Positions 1 to 7,848 of a DNA stretch of 64,000 nt are shown piece by piece. Made by a program: the position numbers and the translations under genes. Within the stretch, counting starts at the first letter, position 1, and each line of letters begins with the position of its first letter. The notes beneath the pieces are model-generated. The model made no database searches, had not been told where the DNA came from, and was given only the letters and a program-made list of their open reading frames with translations. The stretch is from JAFDVL01 sp963794955 (GTDB taxonomy: Bacteria; Acidobacteriota; Blastocatellia; RBC074): NCBI GenBank assembly GCA_963794955.1, contig CAWCGF010000025.1, positions 186,001 to 250,000 on the forward strand, given 5' to 3'.

Positions 1-71
1 ACGATTTGGAATCCGAACTATGCTCATGATTTTCCCTCCCGCTGCGCCACTTAAACTATTTCGTCGTTATT

Positions 72-141
72 TGCGGTACCGCATAAAAGAGGTAACTGCT
101 CCGGTCATCGTCATTACTGGCTACGCCCTGAGCAGTTACCT
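72..141. repeat. Palindrome and long-loop inverted repeat in gene-free left edge (1-324)
   Basis: The first 324 bases hold no convincing gene. A perfect 12-base palindrome, TGCGGTACCGCA, lies at 72-83. It is followed by a perfect 12-base inverted repeat, AGGTAACTGCTC at 90-101 and its complement at 130-141, around a 28-base loop. The structure could be the end of an upstream transcript or part of a dispersed repeat. No T-tract follows it, so a classical terminator is not supported. Confidence 0.5.
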
Positions 142-324
142 AACACCCAGTGAGATGTGCGTGATAACGAAACAGAGTTTACGCATTCAGTGGCGACGTG
201 ACTATTCGTAGAAATACGGAATTTGAGCGGTATTTTTCCGTATGTATTGCTGGGGAAGGAAAATCGTTTGGCGGCAGGAAGTCTGTGGCTGAGAGCGATT
301 TCGCCTTTTATTTATCAGGCGTTC

Positions 325-975
325 TTATTCATCCAGGGGTAAGAGACCGCGCCGAATCGCATAACGAATCAGTTCCGTATGATTACTGAGGTGGAGTTTT
401 TTCAAGAGGTTCGCGCGATGGGTTTCCGCCGTGCGCGGGCTGATGTAAAGTCGCTCGGCGATTTCCACATTGGTTAAGCCCTCTGCCGCCAACTGCAAAA
501 CTTCGCGCTCGCGGGTCGTCAGCGAACTGTAGCTATCAACCGCCGTAGATTCGGCTTTCAGCACGTAACTTTCAATCGCGCGTTCGGAAAGCTGCGAACT
601 CAAATAGCGCCGTCCCTGCAACACTTCACGAATCGCCCGCACCAGTTCGTCTGCGGCTGTGTCTTTGAGCACATATCCATTTGCGCCGTTGCGTAACGCT
701 TCGAGCACATAAGATTCTGTGGCATGCATCGAAAGGATAATCACTTTGGTCTGCGGCACACGTTGTTTGACTTGGCGGGTCACTTCCAAACCCGTGAGGC
801 CTGGCATCATCAGGTCAGCGATCAAAATATCTGGGAGCAGGCTCTCAACCAAACGCACCGCTTCCAATCCATCCCCCGCTTCGCCAATGAGTGTGAACCC
901 TGTTTCCGCTTCCAACACGGCCCGCAACCCACGCCGTACTATCGGATGGTCATCTGCCAAAACAATCCTGGTCAT
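325..975 (-). CDS. NarL/LuxR-family response regulator
   Basis: Two-component response regulator, 216 residues. The receiver domain fills about residues 1-120, with the acidic pocket in LADDH and phospho-acceptor D54 in LIADLMMPG. A C-terminal LuxR-type helix-turn-helix follows (about 150-210, LTTREREVLQLAAEGLTNVEIAE). The ATG at 975 is preferred because the receiver motif begins immediately after it and GGGGAG lies about 10 bases upstream; an in-frame extension to 1071 has no homology. The gene sits 31 bases downstream of the histidine kinase, so the two probably form one operon and a cognate pair. Target genes are unknown. Confidence 0.93.
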   Translation of the reverse strand: MTRIVLADDHPIVRRGLRAVLEAETGFTLIGEAGDGLEAVRLVESLLPDILIADLMMPGLTGLEVTRQVKQRVPQTKVIILSMHATESYVLEALRNGANGYVLKDTAADELVRAIREVLQGRRYLSSQLSERAIESYVLKAESTAVDSYSSLTTREREVLQLAAEGLTNVEIAERLYISPRTAETHRANLLKKLHLSNHTELIRYAIRRGLLPLDE

Positions 976-1006
976 ATCAGTGATCTCCCCTTTGCCCGTG
1001 GCAATT

Positions 1007-2503
1007 TCAGCTTGCTTCGTAAAGCGGCAAGTGTGCTGTGATGCAGGTTCCGGCCCCGATTTTGGCTTCAATCGTTAGGCCGCCGCCCAACAAGCGGGCG
1101 CGTTCGCCCATCCCTGCGAGTCCGCTGGAAACATTAGCCTGAAGCGCCTCAACGGGATCAAAGCCTACGCCCGTATCGGTAATCTCGACGCACAAAATAT
1201 CAGGATCAGCCCACGCCCGCACTTGCACTTGCTTCACTCCGGCATAGCGCGCCACATTCGTCAGGGCTTCCTGCACGATGCGATAGGCAGCGGTTTCAAT
1301 TTCTGTAGCGAAGCGCTGATCTTCTAAGCCGCTGTGGGTAAACCCCACCTGCACTTTCGTTTGTGTCATGTACCGCTCGAAATACCAGAGCAAAGCTGGC
1401 AATAAGCCCAAATCGTCGAGCATGCCGGGACGCAAATCAAGCGAGATTTGTCGCACCTTCGACATCAATTCCCCGACAAGCAGTTGCGCTTCCTGCACAT
1501 TAACCTGGGCGGCAGCAGGGGGCAAACGCAAGCTCATTTCCAGCATCAATTTCAGCCCCGTCAGGATTTGACCTATTTCGTCGTGCAGCTCACGCGCCAG
1601 ATTGCGCCGTTCTGTTTCCTGTAGTGCCACTAACCGTTGTGACAGCACTTGGGTGCGCTCGCGGGCAGCAAAAAACTGCTCGAATAATCGGGCGTGATGA
1701 AACGCCGCTCCAACCTGTTTGCCAAACGAGGTGTAAAACGAAATTTGTGCATCGGTGAAACCGGTGCGACTGAAGAGCACAACGACACCTTGCATTGCGC
1801 CATCCGCCAGCAATGGCACGCCTAAACTACTTTCCCACTCAGGGCGGGACTGAGCTAGATGCAGATCAAGGTAAAAGGGATTTTTTTTGATTTCCGCCAG
1901 CAGGAAGGGCTTGCGAGTGAAAAGGATTTCATTGGCAGGATAGCTATTGGCAAGAACAAAGGTCATTTTCGGGATGGCCTCTTCCGGCATTCCCCAGCAC
2001 TCCTTCAGTTCAAACTTTTCTCCCTGCGAGTCATAAATGTAAATACATCCACCTGGCACGCCAAGCTGTTGCGACAATTGCTGCTTTAATAAAAGTAAGA
2101 CCTCGGTCAAATCCAGTGAGGTGCTGACGGTGGCGGGAATTGAGTTCAGGATCGCGAGTTCCTGATTTTCGCGCCGGATTTCGCGTTCGACTTGTTGCGT
2201 TTCCAGCACCTGTTCGCGCAAGCGTTCGATGGCTTGGGCCAACTCCGCTATACGTTGTTGCGCGCTTACTTCGATTTCCTCACGCGCCCGCGCAAACTCT
2301 GCTGCCATTTCGGTCTGGCGAGCGAGCAGAGTTTGCGCGGCTGGCTGATCCACCAGCACAAACACCGCTTGGCGATTGGCAACAGCTTCGAGTGCAACGG
2401 TCAGCGAATGGACTTCCAGTTGCGCGTCGGAAGGCAAAAGCTTCTGTGCCGCTGGGGCGGAGTCGTTTTCGACTATTAGGATTTTGTTTGAGTGGTTCGT
2501 CAT
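1007..2503 (-). CDS. Soluble GAF-domain sensor histidine kinase (HisKA_3/HATPase_c)
   Basis: Sensor kinase of about 498 residues with no membrane segment, so it senses in the cytoplasm. The N-terminus (KILIVEND... VFVLVDQ) looks like a shortened, degenerate receiver. Next come a coiled coil (about 60-130), a GAF domain (about 135-280), a HisKA_3 dimerisation helix with phospho-acceptor His near residue 307 in ARELHDEIGQ, and a HATPase_c domain with N-box NVARYAG and G-box DTGVGFD. NarL-type kinases of this architecture phosphorylate LuxR-type regulators such as its downstream neighbour. The ATG at 2503 is chosen over an in-frame GTG at 2539. The signal is unknown. Confidence 0.92.
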   Translation of the reverse strand: MTNHSNKILIVENDSAPAAQKLLPSDAQLEVHSLTVALEAVANRQAVFVLVDQPAAQTLLARQTEMAAEFARAREEIEVSAQQRIAELAQAIERLREQVLETQQVEREIRRENQELAILNSIPATVSTSLDLTEVLLLLKQQLSQQLGVPGGCIYIYDSQGEKFELKECWGMPEEAIPKMTFVLANSYPANEILFTRKPFLLAEIKKNPFYLDLHLAQSRPEWESSLGVPLLADGAMQGVVVLFSRTGFTDAQISFYTSFGKQVGAAFHHARLFEQFFAARERTQVLSQRLVALQETERRNLARELHDEIGQILTGLKLMLEMSLRLPPAAAQVNVQEAQLLVGELMSKVRQISLDLRPGMLDDLGLLPALLWYFERYMTQTKVQVGFTHSGLEDQRFATEIETAAYRIVQEALTNVARYAGVKQVQVRAWADPDILCVEITDTGVGFDPVEALQANVSSGLAGMGERARLLGGGLTIEAKIGAGTCITAHLPLYEAS

Positions 2504-2554
2504 GCTTGCTGTGCTGCCGCAGCGGGCGATTATACGCACAGCCTGCGCTGGCGG

Positions 2555-2878
2555 CTACCGCGAATCTTTGACCCGTTTGAGAAAGTACACGGGTTCGCTC
2601 GTCATTGTTACTGTGATGACCTCCCAGCCTTCGGCACCGAGTTTATCGAGGTTCATCTCCAACGGATAATTTTCCCGGAAGCCGCTTTCCAACGCGAGCT
2701 TGGCCAACTTTCCATTCGTGCCCGCACTCGACAAATTGTTGCGTCCGCCCGCGATCACCAAATATTCCCAGGTTATTTTGTCCGTATCGCTGGAGCGGGT
2801 GGAACGATGCTTGGCAAAAGCGACAGTGGCAAGCACCAAAATGATAATGCTGCCAGCGAGAAGGATGGTTCGTTTCAT
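2555..2878 (-). CDS. Small exported or membrane-anchored DUF4177-like protein
   Basis: Protein of 107 residues. It begins with a hydrophobic signal-like segment (MKRTILLAGSIIILVLATVAFA), followed by a compact domain containing WEYLVI, LDKLGAEGWEVI and YFLKR. That pattern is typical of DUF4177, a family of short beta-rich proteins without an assigned biochemical role. The ATG at 2878 has a strong AGGAGG about 8 bases upstream; the in-frame extension to 2941 is unlikely. It lies just upstream of the histidine kinase on the same strand, but nothing shows functional linkage. Identification rests on motif resemblance. Confidence 0.75.
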   Translation of the reverse strand: MKRTILLAGSIIILVLATVAFAKHRSTRSSDTDKITWEYLVIAGGRNNLSSAGTNGKLAKLALESGFRENYPLEMNLDKLGAEGWEVITVTMTSEPVYFLKRVKDSR

Positions 2879-3046
2879 AACTCGGCCTCCTGTAAATTTG
2901 ATTGTTAGCAAACTGAATTGATTTATCGCTGTTACTACCAAACGCCGTTTGGGGCGGATAGTTGCAGAAAGCTGCCGATTGAAAAAACAAAAAGCGCAGG
3001 GAAAGCTCCCTGCGCTTAGGTAGAAAATCCGCGAAGGAGAAAATCG

Positions 3047-3445
3047 TCAACCTGTGAGTTGAATGCGCGTCTTGGCGCGTTCTTTCTTGAGTTCTGCCTG
3101 TGCTAAATCCGTCCCCTCGCCGCTTCCCCCCAGCCGTTTCTCCGCTCGCTCAAGCGTAGCTTTCGCCCGTTCGGTATCAATTTCTTCCGGCTTTTCGGCG
3201 ATGTCAGAAAGTACGGAAACATTGTCGCCCAACACTTCGGCAAACCCACCGCTAACGTGCAATTTTTGCTGCGCGCCGCCTTGCCGATAAGTGAGCACGC
3301 CTGTTTTCAACTGCGTAATCAACGGCTCGTGATCGGGCAGTATACCGAGTTCGCCAGTCAGTCCAGGTAATACGACTTCGTCCACAGTTTCGCGCAAGGC
3401 GAGCTTTTCAGGGGTGATAATTTCAAGATTGATTTTATTGGCCAT
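3047..3445 (-). CDS. atpC: ATP synthase F1 epsilon subunit
   Basis: Epsilon subunit of the F1 motor, 132 residues, the usual bacterial length. It starts MANKINLEIITPEK and contains the hallmark DEVVLPGLTGELGILPDHEP segment of the N-terminal beta-sandwich. A C-terminal helical hairpin follows (about 85-132, rich in E, R, K and A). Epsilon couples rotation of gamma to the c-ring and can inhibit ATP hydrolysis. The gene lies downstream of atpD in the same orientation, as in the standard atpDC order. The other F1Fo genes are not in the window, so atpDC is detached here, as known in several phyla. Confidence 0.96.
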   Translation of the reverse strand: MANKINLEIITPEKLALRETVDEVVLPGLTGELGILPDHEPLITQLKTGVLTYRQGGAQQKLHVSGGFAEVLGDNVSVLSDIAEKPEEIDTERAKATLERAEKRLGGSGEGTDLAQAELKKERAKTRIQLTG

Positions 3446-3456
3446 AACTCTGTTTT

Positions 3457-3548
3457 GAGTTTCGGGTTTTGAGTTTCGAGCGTTGAGTTTTGAGTCTCCC
3501 AGTACGCGGATTTAGAATGTCAGCCGCGAAACTCAAAACCCAAAACTC
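3457..3548. repeat. Word-like degenerate inverted repeat between atpD and atpC
   Basis: The atpD-atpC gap is filled with repeats of the word TTTTGAGTTTCG. A 22-base arm (3457-3478) and its complement (3527-3548) match at 21 of 22 positions around a 48-base spacer. Each arm is internally repetitive, carrying the same word twice. Transcribed, it would fold into a long hairpin between two cotranscribed genes, possibly tuning the beta:epsilon ratio; that role is inference. Confidence 0.75.
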
Positions 3549-3559
3549 GAAACTTACCC

Positions 3560-5014
3560 CTACATATTCTTCGCCGCTTCGATGACTTCATCAATGGTTC
3601 CCTTCAGATAAAAAGCCTGTTCGGGAATATCATCGTGCTTGCCATCCACAATTTCGCGGAAGCCGCGAATGGTTTCGGCAATCGGCACCAGGCGACCTTC
3701 GAGACCGGTAAATTGGGCAGCCACGAAGAACGGCTGTGACAAGAAGCGTTGAATCTTGCGCGCGCGCGACACGGTGAGTTTGTCTTCTTCGGAAAGTTCA
3801 TCAATACCAAGAATCGCAATGATGTCCTGCAAATCTTTGTACCGTTGCAAGACGCGTTTCACATCCTGCGCGCAATTGTAGTGATCTTCGCCGACAATGC
3901 GCGGATCAAGGATGCGCGAACTCGAACCCAGCGGATCAACCGCCGGATAAATTCCGAGTTCTGCGATTTGCCGCGAAAGCACCGTTGTCGCGTCAAGGTG
4001 CGCAAAGGCCGCCGCCGGAGCCGGGTCGGTCAAGTCGTCCGCCGGAACATAGACGGCTTGGACAGAGGTGACAGACCCCGTTTTGGTGGAAGTGATACGT
4101 TCCTGCAATTCGCCCATTTCGGAAGCGAGGTTCGGTTGGTAACCCACCGCGCTTGGCATACGTCCGAGCAGCGCAGACACTTCAGAACCAGCTTGCGTAA
4201 AGCGGAAGATGTTATCCACAAATAACAATACGTCCTGGCCTTCATCGCGGAAGTATTCGGCGACCGTTAAGCCGGACAAGGCCACGCGCAGGCGCGCTCC
4301 GGGCGGTTCCGTCATCTGACCATAGACCAATGCCACTTTGGATTTGGCCAAATCGTCATCAACGATAACGCCGCCTTCACGCATTTCCAACCAAAGGTCA
4401 TTGCCTTCGCGGGTGCGCTCACCGACGCCCGCGAATACAGAAAAGCCACCGTGTGCTTTCGCCACGTTGTTGATGAGTTCCATGATCGTGACGGTTTTGC
4501 CGACACCAGCACCGCCGAACAAGCCGATCTTTCCGCCTTTGAGAAACGGCTGAATCAGGTCAATGACCTTAATTCCGGTTTCGAGCATTTCCAATTCGGT
4601 GGATTGTTCTGCGAACGTCGGCGCGTGACGGTGAATCGGGTAGCGTTCGGTATGCGCGACAGGGCCTCGCTCATCCACTGGCTCGCCAATAACATTCATG
4701 ATACGTCCTAGCGTACCATTACCTACTGGCACGGTAATCCCGCCGCCAGTATCAATAGCTTTCATGCCCCGCACCATGCCGTCGGTCGGTAACATGGAAA
4801 CCGCGCGCACGCGGCCTTCGCCCAAATGCTGTTGCACTTCACAAATGACATCTATGGGTTGCGGCACATCAAAACCTTCGCTGGTGACACGCAAGGCCTG
4901 ATAAATCGGGGGCAAATAGCCTTCCGAAAACTCTACGTCCAAGACCGGGCCGATAATCTGGACAACTTTGCCCACGGCTCCTCCGGCCTGGCCATTCGTA
5001 CTGGAAATGCTCAT
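3560..5014 (-). CDS. atpD: ATP synthase F1 beta subunit
   Basis: Catalytic beta subunit of F1-ATP synthase, about 484 residues. Visible motifs are the P-loop GGAGVGKT, the catalytic-site region VGERTREGNDL, the Walker B segment DVLLFVDNIFRF, PSAVGYQP, and the DELSEEDK segment near the C-terminus. The ATG at 5014 has AAGGAG upstream; the in-frame extension to 5098 is unconserved. It is first in a two-gene atpD-atpC operon, with a tRNA gene divergent. Sequence quality looks normal, with no missing catalytic residue. Confidence 0.98.
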   Translation of the reverse strand: MSISSTNGQAGGAVGKVVQIIGPVLDVEFSEGYLPPIYQALRVTSEGFDVPQPIDVICEVQQHLGEGRVRAVSMLPTDGMVRGMKAIDTGGGITVPVGNGTLGRIMNVIGEPVDERGPVAHTERYPIHRHAPTFAEQSTELEMLETGIKVIDLIQPFLKGGKIGLFGGAGVGKTVTIMELINNVAKAHGGFSVFAGVGERTREGNDLWLEMREGGVIVDDDLAKSKVALVYGQMTEPPGARLRVALSGLTVAEYFRDEGQDVLLFVDNIFRFTQAGSEVSALLGRMPSAVGYQPNLASEMGELQERITSTKTGSVTSVQAVYVPADDLTDPAPAAAFAHLDATTVLSRQIAELGIYPAVDPLGSSSRILDPRIVGEDHYNCAQDVKRVLQRYKDLQDIIAILGIDELSEEDKLTVSRARKIQRFLSQPFFVAAQFTGLEGRLVPIAETIRGFREIVDGKHDDIPEQAFYLKGTIDEVIEAAKNM

Positions 5015-5160
5015 ATTGCTTGTTCGCTCCTTAAAGAATCGTCTCGTTAGTTGATGAACGATGAATGACTGCTCGTTTAAAGCTGCGCAGTGTATCACGG
5101 GGAATTGAATTATTGCCAGCGTGCCACGCGCGCGATTTGAATTTTCATGAGCGCGGCTGA

Positions 5161-5190
5161 TTGACGCCTGTGCTTAGGGTTTGCTAGTAT
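5161..5190 (+). promoter_or_regulatory. Probable sigma70 promoter of tRNA-Val
   Basis: TTGACG at 5161-5166 and TAGTAT at 5185-5190 are separated by 18 bases. They place transcription start about 20-25 bases before the tRNA gene, appropriate for a tRNA promoter. Confidence 0.65.
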
Positions 5191-5218
5191 CTCGCCCTTC
5201 GCAGAGAATTGACAATTC

Positions 5219-5293
<75 letters not shown>

Positions 5294-5295
5294 TC

Positions 5296-5349
5296 TTCAA
5301 TGTAGAAAGCCGCTCCGGTCCACTGACTGGAGCGGCTTTCTACATTGAA
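5296..5349 (+). terminator. Long perfect hairpin immediately after tRNA-Val
   Basis: Three bases after the encoded CCA, a perfect 21-base inverted repeat (5296-5316 with 5329-5349) surrounds a 12-base loop. The arms begin TTCAATGTAGAAAGCC. No T-run follows the right arm, so it is an atypical terminator or processing structure rather than a textbook intrinsic terminator. Confidence 0.6.
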
Positions 5350-5350
5350 A

Positions 5351-5483
5351 GCAAATGGCAAATGGCAAAAGTTGAAAGGCAAAAGGTCGGCACTTGATTT
5401 AAGAAATTCAGAAACGACTTCCTTCTGCATCCCCTTTTTTCCTTTTGAGATTTGCCTTTTGCTTTGGCGTGAAGCCTTTTGCT
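5351..5483. repeat. Word-like repeat block (GCAAAAGG / GGCAAAT words)
   Basis: The region before the isochorismatase-like gene is built of short repeated words. GCAAATGGCAAATGGCAAAAG on the left (5351-5371) is answered by inverted versions on the right (TTTGCCTTTTGC at 5451-5462, CCTTTTGC at 5475-5482). It resembles the degenerate word-repeat blocks at 3457-3548 and 33512-33612 in style but not in sequence. Confidence 0.6.
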
Positions 5484-5487
5484 TTTT

Positions 5488-6045
5488 ATGAGACACCCCT
5501 CCTTACTTGACCGCAAACGCGCCGCGCTTGTACTGATTGATATGCAGGAAAAGTTTCGCCCGATCATGGCGAGCTTCGATGAAGTGGCTGGGCGTATTGC
5601 AGTGATGGTGCAAGGCAGTATATTGCTGGGCCTACCAATCATTGTGACGGAGCAATATCCGCAGGGCTTGGGGCGCACAGCCGCAGAAATCGCACAGCAT
5701 TTACCCGCAGGCACGCAGCCGATTGAGAAGTTAACGTTTTCCAGTTGCGGCGTGCCGGAATTCGATTTGCAATTACGTGAAAAGCACATTGAGCAAGTCA
5801 TCATCGTCGGCATCGAAGCGCATATTTGCGTGAGTCAAACAGCCCACGACTTACTGCAACTTGGCTATCAAGTACATTTGATAAGTGAAGCGATTGGCGC
5901 ACGCTTCCCACACAACCGCGAAGTGGCGCTGGCTAAGTTGCAACGAGCTGGTGCATTGCTTTCGTCCGTCGAGATGGCACTGTTTGAAATGATGAAGTCG
6001 TCTGATGCCGCAGAATTTAAGGCGGTGCAGAGATTGATTAAGTAA
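5488..6045 (+). CDS. Isochorismatase-family cysteine hydrolase
   Basis: Cytoplasmic alpha/beta hydrolase of the isochorismatase-like superfamily, about 185 residues, the size of YcaC/nicotinamidase relatives. The predicted triad is visible: Asp in LVLIDMQEKF, Lys in IEKLTFSS, and nucleophilic Cys in GIEAHICVSQT. Members cleave isochorismate, nicotinamide, N-carbamoyl compounds or other amides, and nothing here fixes the substrate. The ATG at 5488 starts the conserved region; a TTG nine bases earlier is possible. No good ribosome site is visible, because the upstream sequence is a word-like repeat. It stands alone with a terminator hairpin downstream. Confidence 0.88.
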   Translation: MRHPSLLDRKRAALVLIDMQEKFRPIMASFDEVAGRIAVMVQGSILLGLPIIVTEQYPQGLGRTAAEIAQHLPAGTQPIEKLTFSSCGVPEFDLQLREKHIEQVIIVGIEAHICVSQTAHDLLQLGYQVHLISEAIGARFPHNREVALAKLQRAGALLSSVEMALFEMMKSSDAAEFKAVQRLIK

Positions 6046-6052
6046 AAGCGAA

Positions 6053-6086
6053 AAGCCCTGATGAACCTTTCGACTCATCAGGGCTT
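6053..6086. terminator. Bidirectional intrinsic terminator
   Basis: A perfect 12-base stem, AAGCCCTGATGA with its complement at 6075-6086, surrounds a 10-base loop. On the minus strand it is followed by TTTTCGCTTTT. It can end both the isochorismatase-like gene and the minus-strand small transcript. Confidence 0.85.
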
Positions 6087-6152
6087 AACGGTAAGCTGTT
6101 TGAATTGACTGTGGCGGCACGGCTACTTGCTGTTCGCCATAAGCCGAGCTGC

Positions 6153-6188
6153 TCAGGTCGCAGCCACCTCACTGTGGTAACTACTCAT
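6153..6188 (-). CDS. Putative 11-residue peptide MSSYHSEVAAT
   Basis: A very short reading frame starts with ATG at 6188 and ends with TGA. It lies 13 bases after an AGGAGG embedded in a near-complete anti-16S match. The spacing is longer than optimal. It is the only frame positioned by that ribosome site. It may be a translated leader or small protein; comparison with homologous loci is needed to support coding. Confidence 0.35.
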   Translation of the reverse strand: MSSYHSEVAAT

Positions 6189-6225
6189 AAACTTTAGACC
6201 ACCTCCTTTCTCAGTGTTAAGCTGG

Positions 6226-6254
6226 ATCATAAGACTGACATCTTGCGGTGTCAA
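6226..6254 (-). promoter_or_regulatory. Consensus sigma70 promoter for the minus-strand small transcript
   Basis: Read on the minus strand, TTGACA (6249-6254) and TATGAT (6226-6231) are separated by exactly 17 bases. The -35 is perfect and the -10 matches at five of six positions. Confidence 0.75.
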
Positions 6255-6286
6255 CCCTTAATTTTGGCATATCTTGTGGGAGTTAT

Positions 6287-7129
6287 ATGAGCAAAGAAAC
6301 CGTGCGCCAGCAATTTGCCGGAATGATTGCCAGCGCTGAAACCGACATCGAATTAGATCGCGCCGCCTTACTTGTGGCAGCGGAAGAATATCCCACCCTA
6401 CAAATCGAGGATTATCTAACGCAACTTGATGCCTTGGCTGAAGAAGCGCGGCAACGAATGACGCTGGGTGAGCTTTTTAATCCGCTCGAATGCGCAACGG
6501 CCTTAGCCACACATTTATTTTATGAAGGCCGTTTCGATGGCAACACCAACGATTACTTTGACGCGCGCAATAGCTACCTGAATAAAGTCATTGACCGCGG
6601 CAAAGGCATTCCGATCACGCTCTGCGTCGTATTCCTCGAAACGGCGCGACGGCTTGGCGTAGAACTTTTTGGCGTCGGCCTGCCAGGGCATTTCCTCGTT
6701 AAATATTCCGATGAGGAACAGGAAGTTTTCTTTGATCCATTCAATGGTGGGCGGATGCTGACAGTGGAAAATTGTCGCGCGATGATTGAGACGATGTATG
6801 AGGGGCGCGTGCAGTTTGACCTTGCTTTTTTGCGCCCTGTTACAAAAAAGCAGATTCTTGCTCGCATGTTGCAAAACCTTAAGAACATCTACGTTAACGC
6901 TGCCGACCTCAACAAACTGCTCAATGTGATCGAACGCTTGCTGTTACTTCAGCCAGATGCCGTGCTTGAATTACGTGACCGCGGTCTAACTTGCTATGGG
7001 CTGAGAAAATACTCACAGGCGCGCACCGACCTCGAAACGTATTTGCGGCACCTTCCACACGCCGAGGATAAAAATAAAATCCAAGAGGTACTAAAGGATG
7101 TACGTCAGCGACAAGCGCAATTAAATTAG
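6287..7129 (+). CDS. SirB1-family protein (transglutaminase-like plus TPR)
   Basis: Cytoplasmic protein of about 280 residues. A transglutaminase-like SirB1 core lies at about 80-180, with GIPITLCVVFLETARRLG and the conserved GLPGHFLVKY. C-terminal TPR-like helices occupy about 195-280 (LLQPDAVLELRDRGLTCYGL). This is the standard SirB1/YchA layout, whose biochemical function is not established. The ATG at 6287 follows GGGAG; an in-frame extension to 6248 overlaps the promoter of the divergent small RNA and is not favoured. It is followed by a bidirectional terminator shared with rpsT. Confidence 0.88.
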   Translation: MSKETVRQQFAGMIASAETDIELDRAALLVAAEEYPTLQIEDYLTQLDALAEEARQRMTLGELFNPLECATALATHLFYEGRFDGNTNDYFDARNSYLNKVIDRGKGIPITLCVVFLETARRLGVELFGVGLPGHFLVKYSDEEQEVFFDPFNGGRMLTVENCRAMIETMYEGRVQFDLAFLRPVTKKQILARMLQNLKNIYVNAADLNKLLNVIERLLLLQPDAVLELRDRGLTCYGLRKYSQARTDLETYLRHLPHAEDKNKIQEVLKDVRQRQAQLN

Positions 7130-7144
7130 GCGCAGAAAACCAAA

Positions 7145-7176
7145 GAGGTCAGCATCAGTGGCCTGATGCTGACCTC
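7145..7176. terminator. Bidirectional terminator between SirB1-like gene and rpsT
   Basis: A perfect 13-base stem (GAGGTCAGCATCA at 7145-7157 with its complement at 7164-7176) has a 6-base loop. It lies between convergent genes. Confidence 0.8.
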
Positions 7177-7206
7177 CGAAACGACCGCTATGCGAGGGGA
7201 AAAAGA

Positions 7207-7476
7207 CTATTTGGCTGTCAGCGTATTGACGTGACTTGTCAGCCGGGATTTGTGGCGTGCTGCAGCATTGCGATGAAGGACACCTTTTTGTACCGCTTTA
7301 TCAATAGCGGAAATGGTGGCAGGCAATAATTCTTGCGCAGAATCAGCCTTTTTGGCAGTAAGCGCCGCGCGCAACTTTTTGACCGACGTGCGCAGTTTAG
7401 TGCGGCTGGCGGTGTTAAGAGCGTTCCGCTTCGCATTCTGACGGTCGCGCTTTTCTGCTGATACATGATTAGGCAT
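7207..7476 (-). CDS. rpsT: 30S ribosomal protein S20
   Basis: Primary 16S rRNA-binding protein of 89 residues, the usual S20 length and composition (rich in K, R, A). It starts MPNHVSAEKRDRQNAKRN and contains KLRTSVKKLRAAL and the C-terminal helix KGVLHRNAAARHKSRLT, all diagnostic of S20. It forms a single-gene unit with its own strong promoter upstream and a terminator downstream, as is common for rpsT. A ribosome site (GAGGAGAAA) precedes the ATG. Confidence 0.97.
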   Translation of the reverse strand: MPNHVSAEKRDRQNAKRNALNTASRTKLRTSVKKLRAALTAKKADSAQELLPATISAIDKAVQKGVLHRNAAARHKSRLTSHVNTLTAK

Positions 7477-7535
7477 GCTAAATTTCTCCTCAATTTACAC
7501 TAACTAAACGATCTTGACCCAAATGCAAAGCGGCA

Positions 7536-7564
7536 AGTATAGGGATCACGCCGATACCTGTCAA
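7536..7564 (-). promoter_or_regulatory. Strong promoter of rpsT
   Basis: On the minus strand TTGACA (7559-7564) and TATACT (7536-7541) are separated by 17 bases, about 60 bases before the rpsT start. The rest of the 7477-7848 gap shows no gene that can be supported. Confidence 0.8.
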
Positions 7565-7848
7565 GCTTGTGTTCACGATGTCACGATGTTGATTTAGTAT
7601 GATCCACGCCCGCCCTGCCCCTATCGAGATAAACATCCGAGAAGCTCCGTGCAAGATTGGCGCAGATGTTCTGCTTACGTCGTCATTGCTTTTAGAGTAA
7701 GTCCCCAAGAAAGAAATAGTTGCGAAAAATCAGTTGCAGTGATAAACAATAATCCTCGCAACGCTGCTCTTCCTCAAAGCAAATGTCTAATTGATCGGGT
7801 GAGAACTCTCCGGTAGCTTGATGGAAGGTGGATACTGAGGACAAAGCT

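Larger units (their letters stand above)
6045..6219 (-). ncRNA. Predicted compact transcription unit (small RNA or micro-ORF mRNA)
   Basis: On the minus strand a complete minimal transcription unit occupies the gap between two plus-strand genes. It has a consensus promoter (6226-6254), a predicted start near 6219, and a strong hairpin ending in TTTT (6053-6086), giving an RNA of about 175 nt. The leader contains AGAAAGGAGGTGG, complementary over about 12 bases to a typical 16S rRNA 3' tail. It precedes an 11-codon ORF (6153-6188). The RNA could be a small mRNA, a decaying gene or a regulatory RNA. No known Rfam family was recognised by eye. Confidence 0.55.

Noticed and set aside
325..1071. 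Upstream start for the response regulator at 1071
   Set aside because: The extra 32 residues overlap the end of the kinase gene and precede the receiver motif; the ATG at 975 has a better ribosome site.
3457..3548. CRISPR array or tandem spacer structure in word-repeat gaps
   Set aside because: The repeats are short, degenerate and partly inverted, with no regular spacers and no cas genes in the window.
6087..6286. 16S rRNA 3'-end fragment near CACCTCCTTTCT
   Set aside because: Only about 12 bases match; the strand and promoter context show it is a ribosome-binding site read on the minus strand, not an rRNA piece.
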